55,294 nucleotides of DNA from Chara braunii (Eukaryota; Streptophyta; Charophyceae; Charales; Characeae), in the NCBI GenBank assembly GCA_003427395.1, contig BFEA01000261.1:598038-653331 (forward strand). Direction: 5' to 3'. A program made the translations under genes and the position numbers. Shown here in pieces: positions 55,187-55,294 of the stretch; within the stretch, counting starts at the first letter, position 1; each line of letters starts with the position of its first letter. The notes beneath the pieces were generated by a model. That model made no database searches. It was not told the origin of the DNA and saw only the letters and a list, made by a program, of their open reading frames with translations.

Positions 55187-55226
<40 letters not shown>
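55187..55226. repeat. (CA)n microsatellite
   Basis: About 40 bases of perfect CA repeat near the right edge. Confidence 0.98.
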
Positions 55227-55236
<10 letters not shown>

Positions 55237-55294
55237 TAAAAATAAAATCATCCGGGTGGAATAGGGGTGATTGTGGTGAAAATCCAACACACAC

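Overview
The window is about 55 kb of repeat-rich eukaryotic nuclear DNA with almost no conventional genes. Three things point to a streptophyte (green plant or charophyte alga): a U6 snRNA-like 3' half carrying the plant-type 3' end, a first exon that looks like a plastid transit peptide, and a Ty3/gypsy chromovirus with an integrase chromodomain. The abundant microsatellites, sparse genes and unfamiliar repeats would suit a large charophyte genome such as Chara, but that is a guess; no species-diagnostic gene is present. A run of 361 Ns (29536-29896) marks an assembly gap.

Layout. 0-4.4 kb: copy of a dispersed repeat shared with ~20 kb, a tRNA-like element, a 122-bp MITE and a small array of hairpin-forming units. 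4.6-11.0 kb: a decayed chromovirus (gag, protease, RT, RNase H, integrase, chromodomain in order, with many stops and frameshifts). 11-14 kb: unassigned sequence and short tandem repeats. 14.2-17.9 kb: three non-autonomous TIR elements of hAT type with 8-bp target duplications and word-like subterminal repeats. 18.4-18.8 kb: an unidentified broken coding remnant. 19.8-24.8 kb: dispersed repeats, a duplicated purine-rich module and GT-bearing repeat units. 25.1-27.1 kb: a compact minus-strand block of four co-oriented coding-like frames, one intact (170 aa), none recognised. 27.9-31.3 kb: a 55-bp minisatellite, a mosaic packed with short perfect hairpins, and a tRNA-U6 chimeric Pol III-type element. 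31.3-34.4 kb: microsatellites. 34.4-36.1 kb and 44.5-46.3 kb: two arrays of about 18 diverged units each; every unit folds into its own stem-loop, arm sequence changes between units while pairing is kept, and both arrays follow a related lead-in sequence. 37-49 kb otherwise: dispersed repeats and unassigned DNA. 50.6-51.7 kb: CT/GA-rich putative promoter and first exon of a probable plastid-targeted protein gene that runs toward or past the right edge. 52-55.3 kb: microsatellites, three more copies of the 122-bp MITE and a tRNA-derived SINE.

There is no operon-like co-operation among genes here except possibly the 25-27 kb cluster. The theme of the window is structured repeats: TIR elements, Pol III-derived elements and several independent families of hairpin-unit arrays. 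All repeat and similarity calls come from reading the sequence by eye; no alignment or database search was run.
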